From positions 1 to 64,000 of the forward strand of contig NZ_LGAP01000010.1 in NCBI RefSeq assembly GCF_001270265.1: a DNA stretch of 64,000 bases. The letters are read 5' to 3'. Position 1 is the stretch's first letter. Every line of letters starts with the position of its first letter. This document shows, in pieces, positions 24,881-33,819 of this stretch. The stretch comes from Ensifer adhaerens (GTDB lineage Bacteria > Pseudomonadota > Alphaproteobacteria > Rhizobiales > Rhizobiaceae). The notes beneath the pieces are model-generated. The model saw only the letters and a program-made list of their open reading frames with translations. It had not been told where the DNA came from and did no database searches. Made by a program: the position numbers and the translations under genes.

Positions 24881-26560
24881 ATGAGGAAGAAGGGCAGTCG
24901 CAACGGTCTCACGGCACTCGCGGTGGCGGGCACCAATGTCGTTGTTCTCGGTTGGGACATGAGCGAGAACGATATCCGCACGCGCGGTATCCTTGGTTTT
25001 GCCATCCAACGCACCCGACATGAGGATGACGAGAAAATATGGCTGCCAGGTCTGAAAACGTTTGAGAGCGTTGACCCGCATCCGGATCCGGGCGTTCCGG
25101 TGTCGTCGTTCCGGCATCCGTTGCAAACGTTTCAGTGGTCCGACTACACCCCGTCACCTGGGAGGAAATACACGTATAGAATCGTAGCAATGGCTGGGCA
25201 GCCTGGTGTCCTGGTCGAGGACGTGGATGTGTCCCTCACGGTGACGACGGAGCGCATTGATCAAGGCAAGCATGCGATCTTCTTTAACCGCGGGGCAATC
25301 GCTTCGCAGGAATATGCCCGGCGCTTTCAAAACCTCCCGCCAGATGAGGTGGGGCAGGCAGCCTACGATTGGTTGTCGCGTGGCCTAGTCGAGGGCCTCG
25401 AGACCTTCCTGAGCCGGGCAGGTCAGGGAGATGAACTGTATGGCGCCATCTTTGAATTCGAGAACAAGCGAATTCATGCAGCGATCAGGGCAGCGCATGA
25501 TCGTGGCGCCAAGATCAAAGTCCTTTACGACGGCGATAGCCAGCGTGAGGGCAACGAAAATGCACTGAAAGGCTCCGGGATCGCGGGTCTCACCAAAGCT
25601 CGCACTCGGTCCGGGCAATTCGCGCACAATAAGTTCTTCGTCCTCCGGCGAGCGGGAACATTCTCCGAAGTGTGGACCGGCTCGACCAACCTCAGCGACA
25701 ATGGAATTTTTGGTCATTCGAACAATGCACACATCGTTCGAGACCGAAAGATTGCAGAAGCCTATTTTGCCTACTGGGAAGTCCTAAATAAGGACCAGAC
25801 GGTTCGGCCGACAGCTATAGCCGCCACGGCGATTTCGCCAACCCCACCGCAGCAGATAAACACGTCAGGCGATACCGTCGCCGTCTTCTCCCCACGGACA
25901 GACCTCACCGCTCTCGACTGGTATGCGCAGCTTGCAGGAAATGCGGAGCGGGCTATCTTCACCACCTTCGCATTCGGCATGAACAGTCGGTTCGTGACCG
26001 TCTATGACCAGACAGACGACGTATTACGCTTCGCCCTCATGGAGAAGAAAGGCAATGGCAGGAGCTATAAGGTGCAAGCGGCCGAGGTCGATCGGATCCG
26101 GAAGCGACCGAACACAACCGTTGCCGTCGGCAACTACATCACAATCAACGCATTCGATCGCTGGTTAAAAGAAATCGACCGAATCCAGGAGGATGTAAAC
26201 GTTCGGTTCGTTCATACGAAATACATGCTGATCGACCCGCTTGGATCCAAGCCGATTGTCATTGTTGGATCCGCGAACTTTTCGCAGGCATCGACCGACA
26301 CAAATGATGAGAACATGCTGGTCATTGAAAACAACGACGCGGTCTCCGACATCTACCTCGGTGAGTTCATGCGACTGTTTTCACACTACGCGTTCCGCGA
26401 GTCTCTTACGTTCAAGAAATCGAACAAGCCGGCCGACATACTGCGGCGAAAACATCTGAAGGAAGACCCCTCCTGGATTGACGGAGATGGAGGCAATTCA
26501 GGCTATTTCGTTCAGGGCTTCGATCGTGCCCTTCGACGCCTCTATTTTTCAGGCCAGTGA
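24881..26560 (+). CDS. Phospholipase-D-superfamily protein (two HxK domains)
   Basis: A 559-residue protein. Residues 15-120 look like a beta-rich, fibronectin-like N-domain (VVVLGWDMSENDIRTRG). Then come two PLD-type catalytic halves: FAHNKFFVLRRAG with GSTNLSDNG (about residues 245-275), and FVHTKYMLID with IVGSANFSQAS and DENMLVI (about 445-485). Each has the His-x-Lys and Gly-Ser-x-Asn core but a loosened HKD spacing. No signal peptide is seen, so a cytoplasmic nuclease or phosphodiesterase is possible. A strong GGAGGAGGT precedes ATG 24881. It sits beside a helicase relic; PLD nucleases and SF2 helicases co-occur in defence systems, but the link here is inference. Confidence 0.78.
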   Translation: MRKKGSRNGLTALAVAGTNVVVLGWDMSENDIRTRGILGFAIQRTRHEDDEKIWLPGLKTFESVDPHPDPGVPVSSFRHPLQTFQWSDYTPSPGRKYTYRIVAMAGQPGVLVEDVDVSLTVTTERIDQGKHAIFFNRGAIASQEYARRFQNLPPDEVGQAAYDWLSRGLVEGLETFLSRAGQGDELYGAIFEFENKRIHAAIRAAHDRGAKIKVLYDGDSQREGNENALKGSGIAGLTKARTRSGQFAHNKFFVLRRAGTFSEVWTGSTNLSDNGIFGHSNNAHIVRDRKIAEAYFAYWEVLNKDQTVRPTAIAATAISPTPPQQINTSGDTVAVFSPRTDLTALDWYAQLAGNAERAIFTTFAFGMNSRFVTVYDQTDDVLRFALMEKKGNGRSYKVQAAEVDRIRKRPNTTVAVGNYITINAFDRWLKEIDRIQEDVNVRFVHTKYMLIDPLGSKPIVIVGSANFSQASTDTNDENMLVIENNDAVSDIYLGEFMRLFSHYAFRESLTFKKSNKPADILRRKHLKEDPSWIDGDGGNSGYFVQGFDRALRRLYFSGQ

Positions 26561-26736
26561 AGCGGAAGGAATGCGAGGCTATCGACAAAGTGGGGCGCAG
26601 TCCTGGTCGCGCTCCTTTGGACAGGTATCTAAGCGCGGTCGCTTGGAAATGCGGCGGTTTGAAGCGCACTCTGCCGGACCTTCGTATCCTTCTGGCCCCT
26701 GAGAGCAACCAGCTTCCAAGCTAGATTGGGAAGCTG

Positions 26737-28116
26737 TCAGGCCAACTCAAGATGAGAGTCTTCCGCCCCTTGCGCGATCAACGGCGCGGGAGACTTCCAT
26801 TGCAGGTGGGAAGCGTTAAGTCGGCGCGCCACGATATCGTGGTTGAGCCACTGGATAGGACCGGAGGGATCTGAGGACTCGCCAAAAATTAGCTGCCCGG
26901 TCGCCTCCACCACGAGAGCACTCAGGAGGTCGCTGATCATCGCCTTGCTGTCCCGATGCATCTGCGTGATCTCATTGGACGTGCCGATGGTCAGATCGGA
27001 CTGTGCTTGGCTGTTTGCCATGGGCCACGCCGAGAAGTCGTAAAACGGACGCATGACCTCGTTGGCCTGCATATCGGTAATTTTTTGGAACACATCCTTC
27101 ATCGTGAAGCCGTCTGCCAGAAGCTGCTGGCATGCCTGCCATTGGTCCTCTGCCCATTGGCCACCGTTCTCTTTCTTCAAGGCGAGTAGCAGCGGTATCA
27201 GGGGAAGCTCGATACCCGTAAATACGTCGGAAGAATTGGTCCGGATTTCGGGACAGTTATAGACGGTTGCCTTGACACCCGCTGCCCAGGCTTCCTGCGC
27301 GATGCATTCGAGCCGCATCTTGGCGTAACCTTGGGTGTAATTGGTGTAGGTCTGCCAACGATAACTCCCGTCAATCAGGACTGCCGTTCCATGGTAACCG
27401 TAGGCCGTATACCGGACCTGACCACCCGATGCCTCTACGCGCTCACGGATCGCCGCGCTGGAGTCGATAAGATGTCGAAAGGTGATTGCGGAGACTTCGT
27501 CGAAATTCTGCAGGATGAGCTTGCCCATATCGCTGTCGACCAGGGCTTGCGACGACATGTGGCGGGGACCACGCCCCTTGTAGATTCGATTGGCGACGAC
27601 CAGGAATACCTTCGCTTTTGGGATGCCTCCGGCCATTGTATGGGCGAAGAAGACATTGCGGCCGTCGGCAATCATACCGTCGAGAACGGTCATGACCTGT
27701 GAAAGTGAATTCGTGAACCGCGAGGTGGCGATGTCCCGGCACTGCTCAACGTAGTCCCAGTCGAGCGTGTCATGTTCCCAGCTCTCCAGCGTCATACTCG
27801 CGAGGAGATCAGTCGGAGTCGGGCCTCCTGCCGGAGCGTCGAGATCGAAGCCAGCCATAACAGGTATGTTGATAATCCTGCCGCCCAATCGCCCCTCGGC
27901 GGCAGAGAGTTCCTCGGCGTCCAGAGGCCGCAGTGCGTTGTTCTCGTCGCGCCGCCCGACCGTGATGCCCACGATCTCCATTCCAGCCCGCCGGGCTTCA
28001 TCGAGCAAGCCAGTCGCATATCCGCGACCGAATAGTTCGCCGAAGAGGACGAAAACATCACCTTTACGAAAGACGGTGTTTTCGGCGATGCGATTCAATG
28101 CGACCGGGTTTTCCAT
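26737..28116 (-). CDS. FabMG-like protein (putative enoyl-ACP reductase family), orphan
   Basis: A 459-residue soluble protein. The opening half has an alternating strand/helix pattern (KGDVFVLFGELFGRGYATG, MEIVGITVGRRDENNALRPL) that suggests a nucleotide-binding fold with a GxxxGRGxA-like loop. Later conserved-looking blocks are NVFFAHTMAGGIPKAKVF, NRIYKGRGPRHMSS, and GYHGTAVLIDGSYRWQTYTN. I recall this pattern from proteins annotated as the enoyl-ACP reductase FabMG family, but cannot confirm it here. It stands alone between a PLD gene and prc with no fatty-acid genes nearby. No transmembrane segment or export signal. Start ATG 28116. Confidence 0.45.
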   Translation of the reverse strand: MENPVALNRIAENTVFRKGDVFVLFGELFGRGYATGLLDEARRAGMEIVGITVGRRDENNALRPLDAEELSAAEGRLGGRIINIPVMAGFDLDAPAGGPTPTDLLASMTLESWEHDTLDWDYVEQCRDIATSRFTNSLSQVMTVLDGMIADGRNVFFAHTMAGGIPKAKVFLVVANRIYKGRGPRHMSSQALVDSDMGKLILQNFDEVSAITFRHLIDSSAAIRERVEASGGQVRYTAYGYHGTAVLIDGSYRWQTYTNYTQGYAKMRLECIAQEAWAAGVKATVYNCPEIRTNSSDVFTGIELPLIPLLLALKKENGGQWAEDQWQACQQLLADGFTMKDVFQKITDMQANEVMRPFYDFSAWPMANSQAQSDLTIGTSNEITQMHRDSKAMISDLLSALVVEATGQLIFGESSDPSGPIQWLNHDIVARRLNASHLQWKSPAPLIAQGAEDSHLELA

Positions 28117-28547
28117 GTAGTCAGCTCTTTGGTCCGTTAGTCGTCGAGCAGTGGCTCAGACGAGTTTCAATACTCACATGACCGCACTGACCCGGAATAG
28201 GAAGTCATTTTAAGTGACCGTTCATTTCAAAGCGTGAACTCCCGGGGGGATTTCCTGCTATCCAAGCCGCACAAAACAGGCAGGCGGGCGTGCGAAGATT
28301 CGGGAAAATTCGGCCTAGCGTTCGCAAGCCGATTTCGGACTCTAAGTCTTCGCCGACATGCGGCCTGGCGCTGTAGCAGCCCGCATCGGTCGCCTTGCGC
28401 TCCTTGGCCGCTCGCAGGTTTGCGTCAACCTCCTTGAGCCGAAGGGTCGTTGGATGCGCGCACGATCCACCCGGTTGCCAAAAAACCATAATTGCGTCAC
28501 CTAGATCGCGGATCGACACTCGGCACTAAGAATTGGATCAACGCTGA
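28117..28547. other. Divergent intergenic region between FabMG-like gene and prc
   Basis: About 430 bp holding the promoters of two divergent genes. Open frames on both strands show no family resemblance. No palindrome longer than about 7 bp was noticed. Confidence 0.35.
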
Positions 28548-30641
28548 ATGCGCATATCACACGTTTTCCTTGGTGCATTTCTTGCAATCGTACAGCCCGC
28601 CTATGCGGAAGTCGCTTCACCGCCTGTTTTGGAGCCGGTTAAGCAACAGGCACAGGCCGCTCAGTTGAGTGCAAAATTTCTGACGCGTTTCAGTTACAAG
28701 CCCGTTCCACTCGACGACGCCTTGTCGGCCAGGATCATGGATCGGTTCATCAAATCACTTGATCCGGACCGCGTGCTCTTCCTGCAAGCGGACATCGACG
28801 GCTTCATGTCGGACCGCAGCGAGATCGACGACGCCATCGAACGGAAGGACTTGAAGATCCCGTTTGCAATCTTCAACGTCTATGGGAAGCGCGTTGTCGA
28901 CCGCATGAACTACGCGCGCAACCTGCTTAAGCAGGACTTCGATTTCGGCGCGCAGGAAAACTTTTCCGTGCTGCGCGATAAGGCGCCTTGGCCGCAGTCG
29001 GAAGCCGAGAGCAATGAGTTGTGGCGCAAGCGCGTGAAAAGCGACTGGTTGCGGTTGAAGCTGGGCGGCAAGACCGACGTGGCTATTCGAGAAACGCTCG
29101 ACAAGCGATATGCAAATGCTCTCGAGCGAGCTTACAAGTATAAAAGCGATGACGTTTTCCAGTCGTTCATGAACGCCTACACAACGTCGACCGACCCGCA
29201 CACGGACTACTTCGGCGCGAACGCTTCGGCCGATTTCAATATCGCGATGAAGCTTTCGCTGGTTGGTATCGGTGCGGTACTGCAGGAACGCGACGACTAC
29301 ACGACGATCCGTGAGCTCGTGCCCGGTGGGCCGGCGCAATTGTCCGGCAAGCTCTCGGTCGGAGACCGCATTACCGGCGTTGGCCAAGGCAAGGACGGCG
29401 CGATAATAGAAGTGGTTGGCACGCGCCTTGATGAAGTCGTGCAAATGATACGAGGGAAAAAAGGGTCCGTCGTGCGCCTGGACATCCTGCCGGCGGATGC
29501 CGGAGCAGATGCCACCCATCGGGTTGTCAGCCTGGTGCGCGATAAAATCAGCCTCGAAAAGCAGGCTGCCCGGAAGGCTGTGCTGTCCGTGAAAGTGGGC
29601 GAAGCCACGCGTAAAATCGGGGTGATTACTCTGCCGGCATTCTACGAGGATTTTGAAGCCCGACGCAAAGGAGACAAGGACTATAGAAGTGCTAGCCGGG
29701 ATGTCGGAAAGCTTCTCGGCGAACTGAAGCAAGAGAAAGTCGACAGCGTTCTCATCGACGTGCGCAACAATGGCGGCGGTTCACTGGACGAGGCGATTGA
29801 TTTGACCGGCCTGTTCATCGGCAATGGCCCGGTTGTTCAGCAACGCGATAGTGACGGTAAGGTCGCGATAAGAAGCGCTGATTTTCCAGCGCCTGTCTGG
29901 ACAGGCCCTGTGGGTGTCCTGATCAATCGCGGCTCGGCGTCGGCTTCGGAGATTTTTGCCGCGGCAATTCAGGATTACGGTCGAGGCGTGATCGTCGGCG
30001 AACCCAGTTTCGGCAAGGGCACCGTTCAAACGGTCGTCAGTCTTGACCAGATGGTTCGCAACAGCAAACCCGAATTCGGTGAGCTGAAAGTGACGATTGC
30101 GCAGTTTTTCCGGATCAACGGCGGGACGACGCAGCTGCGCGGCGTGACGCCTGATATCAACTTGCCGGGACTTTATGACCCGACAAGCTTTGGCGAGACC
30201 AGTTATGACAATGCCCTGCCGTGGGCGCAGATCAAGCCCGCGAACTACGCACCCGCCGACACTGTTAGGACGTTGCTGCCGACACTGCAAAGCCGCCATA
30301 ATGCGCGGGTTGAGAACAATCCGGATTTCCAAAGCCTGTTAAAAGACATTGCGGACCTGAAAGCGCAGCGAGAGAAAGGGGTTGTCTCCCTCAATGAAGC
30401 CGAACGTCGCAAAGAATTGACTGATCGAGAAAAACGGCTCAAGTCTCGAGCGCAAGCAAGCGACGGCGAAAATGCCGGTGAGGATGATGGCCTGCGTCCA
30501 AACGAGCGTAGCCTGAGTGCTGATATTGCCATTGAGAATGCCCGCAAGAATGCAAAAGACGTCTTGCTGGACGAGGCAGCCGCCATTCTTGCCGATGAGG
30601 CGGACCTGCAGGAAGGCGTGCTAAAGGCGGCCACAAAATAA
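28548..30641 (+). CDS. prc: Tail-specific (carboxy-terminal processing) protease
   Basis: A 697-residue periplasmic S41 protease, similar in length to E. coli Prc (682). A signal peptide covers about residues 1-20 (VFLGAFLAIVQPAYAE). An N-terminal helical domain is followed by a PDZ domain (GIGAVLQERDDYTTIRELV with PGGPAQLSGKLSVGDRITGV, about 235-280). The S41 core has VLIDVRNNGGGSLDEAI, the nucleophile Ser465 in RGSASASEIFAAAIQDYGRG and the general base Lys490 in SFGKGTVQ. The C-terminal part matches the Prc extension (LKAQREKGVVSLNEAERRKE). Prc degrades misfolded or tagged envelope proteins and trims lipoproteins and penicillin-binding proteins. It stands alone, with no obvious operon partner. 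Confidence 0.92.
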   Translation: MRISHVFLGAFLAIVQPAYAEVASPPVLEPVKQQAQAAQLSAKFLTRFSYKPVPLDDALSARIMDRFIKSLDPDRVLFLQADIDGFMSDRSEIDDAIERKDLKIPFAIFNVYGKRVVDRMNYARNLLKQDFDFGAQENFSVLRDKAPWPQSEAESNELWRKRVKSDWLRLKLGGKTDVAIRETLDKRYANALERAYKYKSDDVFQSFMNAYTTSTDPHTDYFGANASADFNIAMKLSLVGIGAVLQERDDYTTIRELVPGGPAQLSGKLSVGDRITGVGQGKDGAIIEVVGTRLDEVVQMIRGKKGSVVRLDILPADAGADATHRVVSLVRDKISLEKQAARKAVLSVKVGEATRKIGVITLPAFYEDFEARRKGDKDYRSASRDVGKLLGELKQEKVDSVLIDVRNNGGGSLDEAIDLTGLFIGNGPVVQQRDSDGKVAIRSADFPAPVWTGPVGVLINRGSASASEIFAAAIQDYGRGVIVGEPSFGKGTVQTVVSLDQMVRNSKPEFGELKVTIAQFFRINGGTTQLRGVTPDINLPGLYDPTSFGETSYDNALPWAQIKPANYAPADTVRTLLPTLQSRHNARVENNPDFQSLLKDIADLKAQREKGVVSLNEAERRKELTDREKRLKSRAQASDGENAGEDDGLRPNERSLSADIAIENARKNAKDVLLDEAAAILADEADLQEGVLKAATK

Positions 30642-31276
30642 ACGGGAAACACGGGCGGAAAATAATTATACTTGGCCGGCGCTACAGTCTGCGCAGCGTG
30701 CGATCATGTCTTTGCTCTTCGTAGCGGCATGATTACAGGGAAAGTGCAGCGTGCCACGCCATGGTCCAGCCACAAACTCGGCATGACGAGGCTGGGGTTC
30801 AGATCCCTTCAAGAGCGTCAGTTGGCACCCACTGTTTACGCCGTCGTTGGGTCGCGCGTCGGCGCCTTTGAGGTACAGCCAACGCCCACGAACGGCATTA
30901 CAATGGCTACCTGTGTGCATTGCTGCTCGAACGGGGCGGCGCCGGACCGGTCAGAACGCGCGAAGCTTGCCCACGCGAACCAGTCTTTGGCCTCCTCGCC
31001 CTCGGCAGGGACCTTTGCCCGGCAGCGAACTGCTGGGACGGTTCCACCAGCGTCTGATCGATCCTGATCGCGGCAAGCGCCACTTTCGCCTTGAAAGCCG
31101 GGCGTGGTCGTCTCGTCACGCCATCTCGATCGAGGTTACGCCCGACGAGACAGCCCAAGCGGATGTGCTCGTTTGGTGTCAAACGATCACATAATGTATC
31201 GAGCGGAACCCGTATCAGAATCACGCCACAGCTAGGCATTGCCGCGTCCGGTGCGCGTTGCTAGAAGCGGCCATTC
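30642..31276. other. Long intergenic stretch without a supported gene
   Basis: About 630 bp between prc and parD. Frames on both strands stay open for 80-130 codons because of base composition, but have no ribosome sites, no family motifs and unlikely residue composition. I see no hairpin terminator with a T-run directly after prc. Confidence 0.4.
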
Positions 31277-31293
31277 TTGCCAATTTTTGCCAA
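31277..31293. promoter_or_regulatory. Tandem TTGCCAA boxes, candidate ParD autoregulation site
   Basis: TTGCCAA occurs at 31277-31283 and again at 31287-31293, ten bases apart (one helical turn), 20 bp before the parD start. Ribbon-helix-helix antitoxins usually bind such closely repeated half-sites in their own promoter. Confidence 0.4.
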
Positions 31294-31312
31294 GCGGCGT
31301 ATGTTCGTTCAC

Positions 31313-31543
31313 ATGAGCACAATGAACATTTCCCTACCGGACTATTTGAAGAGCTTCGTCGATGAGCAAGTGGCCGGGCGGGGCTATGGGACAAGCAGCG
31401 AATATATCCGGGAGTTGATCCGCCGAGATCAGGACCGGCTCACATTACGCAGGCTGTTGCTTGACGGTGCCTCCTCTGCGCAGACTGAACCGGCCGACGC
31501 TGATTATTTCACCACGTTGCGTGATCGAGTTCGTGGTCGGTAG
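31313..31543 (+). CDS. parD: ParD-type ribbon-helix-helix antitoxin
   Basis: A 76-residue protein. MNISLPDYLKSFVDEQVAG forms the DNA-binding beta strand and first helix, and YGTSSEYIRELIRRDQDR the second helix, both classical ParD/CopG-like features. The C-terminal tail (YFTTLRDRVRGR) is the toxin-binding segment. ATG 31313 (MSTMNISLP) is the usual start for this family; ATG 31322 is the alternative. It is followed after five bases by the parE toxin gene, as expected for a type II toxin-antitoxin module with a shared transcript. Confidence 0.9.
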   Translation: MSTMNISLPDYLKSFVDEQVAGRGYGTSSEYIRELIRRDQDRLTLRRLLLDGASSAQTEPADADYFTTLRDRVRGR

Positions 31544-31548
31544 AGCAA

Positions 31549-31878
31549 GTGAGCAAGAAGCCGATTATTCCACGTGAATTGGCGCGCAGTGATGCCGAAG
31601 CGGCCGTCGACCATTACGTGCGCGAGGCGGGAACGGAAGTCGCTCTCGGCTTTATCGACGCCCTTCAAGCGGCTTATGATTTGATCGCGAGCCATCCGCA
31701 ATCCGGCTCGTTGAGGTATTCATACGAATTGGGATTACCTGACTTGCGGAGCGTCTATTTGAAGAGATACCCCTATCTCGTCTTCTATCGCGAGCAGGCC
31801 GACTATATCGACCTTTGGCGCGTGCTTCATGCCAAGCGGGATATCCCGCAATGGATGCAAGGGCCGGATAGTCACTGA
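31549..31878 (+). CDS. parE: ParE/RelE-family toxin
   Basis: A 109-residue RelE/ParE-fold protein. It opens with a GTG codon and SKKPIIPRELARSDAEAAVD, then shows the family core (ALGFIDALQAAYDLIASHPQ, SGSLRYSYELGLPDLRSVYL) and the closing strand YLVFYREQADYIDLWRVLHAKRDIPQ. ParE toxins generally poison DNA gyrase; related RelE proteins cut mRNA on the ribosome. Which applies cannot be read here. The module appears intact and sits in the accessory part of the window. Confidence 0.88.
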   Translation: MSKKPIIPRELARSDAEAAVDHYVREAGTEVALGFIDALQAAYDLIASHPQSGSLRYSYELGLPDLRSVYLKRYPYLVFYREQADYIDLWRVLHAKRDIPQWMQGPDSH

Positions 31879-32158
31879 TTGCTCGGAGATTTCCATCGTT
31901 GTAGATTATTGGTGGCCTTAGGTTCGCCCCCCATCAAGAGCTGTATTCCCGGCCGCTCGAAAGCAGGTGCCAACGGTTCAAATCCTATCAAGGCGAAGGG
32001 AGCGGCACCATAGTGCCGTGCGATGTGTCATGATCGGGGCCGGAAGGCTACAGCCCATGGCTCACCTGCTGCCCCGTGACTCAATTGCCATTTTGCACTC
32101 TGAGCCACGCCACCCTGGCAGGCTCAGTGGTCGCGAAAAGTCCTACTCGGCATGGTAC

Positions 32159-32173
32159 GGTTCTGTTGCAAAG
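32159..32173. mobile_element. Solitary IS6-family-like terminal sequence
   Basis: GGTTCTGTTGCAAAG matches the conserved outer end of IS6-family elements (GGxxCTGTTGCAAA). No transposase frame or second end was found nearby, so this is at most a relic end or a chance match. Confidence 0.4.
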
Positions 32174-32284
32174 CCGTCGATCTAATCCCTACTACAGAGG
32201 CGGCAAGCGCCTTTTGACCGATATCCCCTTGATGACGGCCGTACTGGTGACGGCATGTCAGTAAGCCGAGATCATCAGGACAAA

Positions 32285-32324
32285 TGTCGCAAAAATCAGT
32301 CGCATAAATCAAGCTTTTGCGACA
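32285..32324. repeat. Perfect 10-bp inverted repeat TGTCGCAAAA/TTTTGCGACA
   Basis: Arms at 32285-32294 and 32315-32324 flank 20 bases that contain a further GTCGCA copy. It lies two bases beyond the stop codon of the minus-strand isocitrate-lyase-family gene. It could act as that gene's terminator. Alternatively, the TGTCGCA-type arms resemble serine-resolvase subsites. Confidence 0.5.
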
Positions 32325-32326
32325 CG

Positions 32327-33151
32327 TCACGACTTGGTAACGCCAGTGAAAAAGCCTTCGATCTCGGCAAACCCCATGGCCTGCTGCGCGAACTCAAACG
32401 TCCCGCTTACGACCATTTCCCGTGCAGCGTTTGCAACCGCCCCGTAGGCGAGACGCGCCAGCGCTGAACCGACGCTGATCCTTTTGACTCCGACAGACGC
32501 CAGTTCTGCAACGCTGAATGTCGTTCCCGGTAGGCCCATGACAACGTTGACCGGTTTCGATACGGATTCGCAAACAAGGCGGATCGTATCCAAGTCCTTG
32601 AGACCTGGTGCGTAAAGCACGTCAGCGCCAGCCGCCTCGAACGCCTGAAGTCGCTCTATCGTATCGTCCAGGTTGGGCCGCCCCCACATGAAATTCTCAC
32701 ATCGCGCCGTCAGAACAAAATCATGGGAGAGGGCTGACCTAGCCTCCGCGGCCGCCTGGATGCGCTCGACGGCAAGGGAGAAATCGTAGATCGGTTCATT
32801 GGGGTTGCCCGTATGGTCTTCAAGTGAGCAGCCGGCAAGACCTATATCAGCGGCGGCGCGAATGGTTTGGGCTGAACTCTCCGGGCTATCCCCGAATCCT
32901 TTTTCGAGATCGGCCGAAACTGGAAGGGGAGTTGCCGATACAAGAGCACGGCAATGGTTCAAAGTATCCTCGCTAGACGTTTGTCCCTCGGCAACACCAT
33001 ATGAAAATGCCATGCCGGCGCTCGTTGTCGCCAAGGCCCGAAAGCCCAGCGCTGCAAGTATCCGCGCCGTTCCGATGTCCCAAGGGTTCGGAATGATGAA
33101 TGCCCCCGGCTCCTCATGCAACTGACGAAACGTTGTTCTTTTATCCCCCAT
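32327..33151 (-). CDS. Isocitrate lyase/PEP mutase superfamily protein
   Basis: A 274-residue TIM-barrel protein. Family landmarks are IIPNPWDIGTARILAALGFR, TTSAGMAFSYGVAEG, VSADLEKGFGDS (metal-binding region), GLAGCSLEDHTGN and VLTARCENFMWG. The KKCGH catalytic loop of true isocitrate lyase is absent. This is the widespread small carboxyvinyl-carboxyphosphonate phosphorylmutase-like subgroup, whose members cleave or rearrange 2-methylisocitrate, oxaloacetate or phosphonate-like substrates. The exact substrate is unknown. ATG 33151 is chosen because upstream codons give a non-conserved extension. It lies on the same strand as, and downstream of, a short alpha/beta hydrolase gene. Confidence 0.8.
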   Translation of the reverse strand: MGDKRTTFRQLHEEPGAFIIPNPWDIGTARILAALGFRALATTSAGMAFSYGVAEGQTSSEDTLNHCRALVSATPLPVSADLEKGFGDSPESSAQTIRAAADIGLAGCSLEDHTGNPNEPIYDFSLAVERIQAAAEARSALSHDFVLTARCENFMWGRPNLDDTIERLQAFEAAGADVLYAPGLKDLDTIRLVCESVSKPVNVVMGLPGTTFSVAELASVGVKRISVGSALARLAYGAVANAAREMVVSGTFEFAQQAMGFAEIEGFFTGVTKS

Positions 33152-33233
33152 GAGGCATCCCTTCCTATGGCCGGTCGTCGTCGTAGCCTGCCATGAAGAC
33201 TGGAACAAATAAAGAACAATGTGGCGGATCGGA

Positions 33234-33743
33234 TTATCGCGACAACTGAGATGCGAGGAAATCCGCTGCGCTCTGGTGAGCCGCCCTTGCATACCGTGTT
33301 CCCGACTTCAAAAAGAAGTCGTGTGCGCCGCCCTCATAGACATCGAGGGAGGCGGGCCGCCCAAGCCTCTCAGCCATTCGCTGCAAGTCCTGGCCGACCG
33401 ACAACGGAAAGGTTCGGTCGGCACTACCCCAGATCAGACGCAGGGGCGGTAGTGCGCGAACAGGCTGCGCGTAGCCGTTCGGGAAACCACCATCGACAAG
33501 CACCAGTGCATCAATATCGCTTTTCCCGACCGAAGCAGCCAAGGCGATCTGCGCGCCAAGGGAAATACCGAGGATCCCGACTTTGCCCCCGTGGTGCGGC
33601 TGCGCATCGAGGTGGGAAACAACGCCTTGAACAGCCGTGGTCCAGCCACTCAAACCTTTGAATGGTAGGTGCGCAATAAGCGGCCGACTTCCTCCGGCGC
33701 TAAACCACGGTTTGATTTCGCGCGGTGACAGGGATAGAGGCAC
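33234..33743 (-). CDS. Dienelactone-hydrolase-like alpha/beta hydrolase, apparently N-terminally truncated
   Basis: A 169-residue alpha/beta hydrolase part with the nucleophile elbow GILGISLGAQIALAAS, the acid in LIWGSADRTFP and the base in YEGGAHDFF, so the catalytic triad is complete. Members normally have 50-100 further N-terminal residues carrying the first strands and the oxyanion hole (PGSGG-type loop), which are missing. The only upstream in-frame start is a GTG at 33743. It may be a 5'-deleted gene and therefore inactive. It lies 82 bp from the isocitrate-lyase-family gene. Confidence 0.6.
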   Translation of the reverse strand: MPLSLSPREIKPWFSAGGSRPLIAHLPFKGLSGWTTAVQGVVSHLDAQPHHGGKVGILGISLGAQIALAASVGKSDIDALVLVDGGFPNGYAQPVRALPPLRLIWGSADRTFPLSVGQDLQRMAERLGRPASLDVYEGGAHDFFLKSGTRYARAAHQSAADFLASQLSR

Positions 33744-33819
33744 ATATGGGTCTAGCAGCTGATGCCGAGAGCATCACGGCGATCCGATAAAGACAAGCAG
33801 GTACTACAGCGGAGCGAAC

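Larger units (their letters stand above)
31879..32326. other. Intergenic accessory stretch with IS-end-like and palindromic sequence
   Basis: About 450 bp with no supported gene. It contains an IS6-like terminal sequence at 32159-32173 and a perfect 10-bp inverted repeat at 32285-32324, listed separately. Base composition is mixed, as in a junction of unrelated pieces. Confidence 0.4.

Noticed and set aside
30672-31239. Overlapping open frames on both strands after prc
   Set aside because: No ribosome sites, no motifs and biased composition; treated as intergenic.
31960-31995. GGTTCAAATCC, like a tRNA T-arm
   Set aside because: The flanking bases do not pair into a T-stem and no acceptor or anticodon arm surrounds it.
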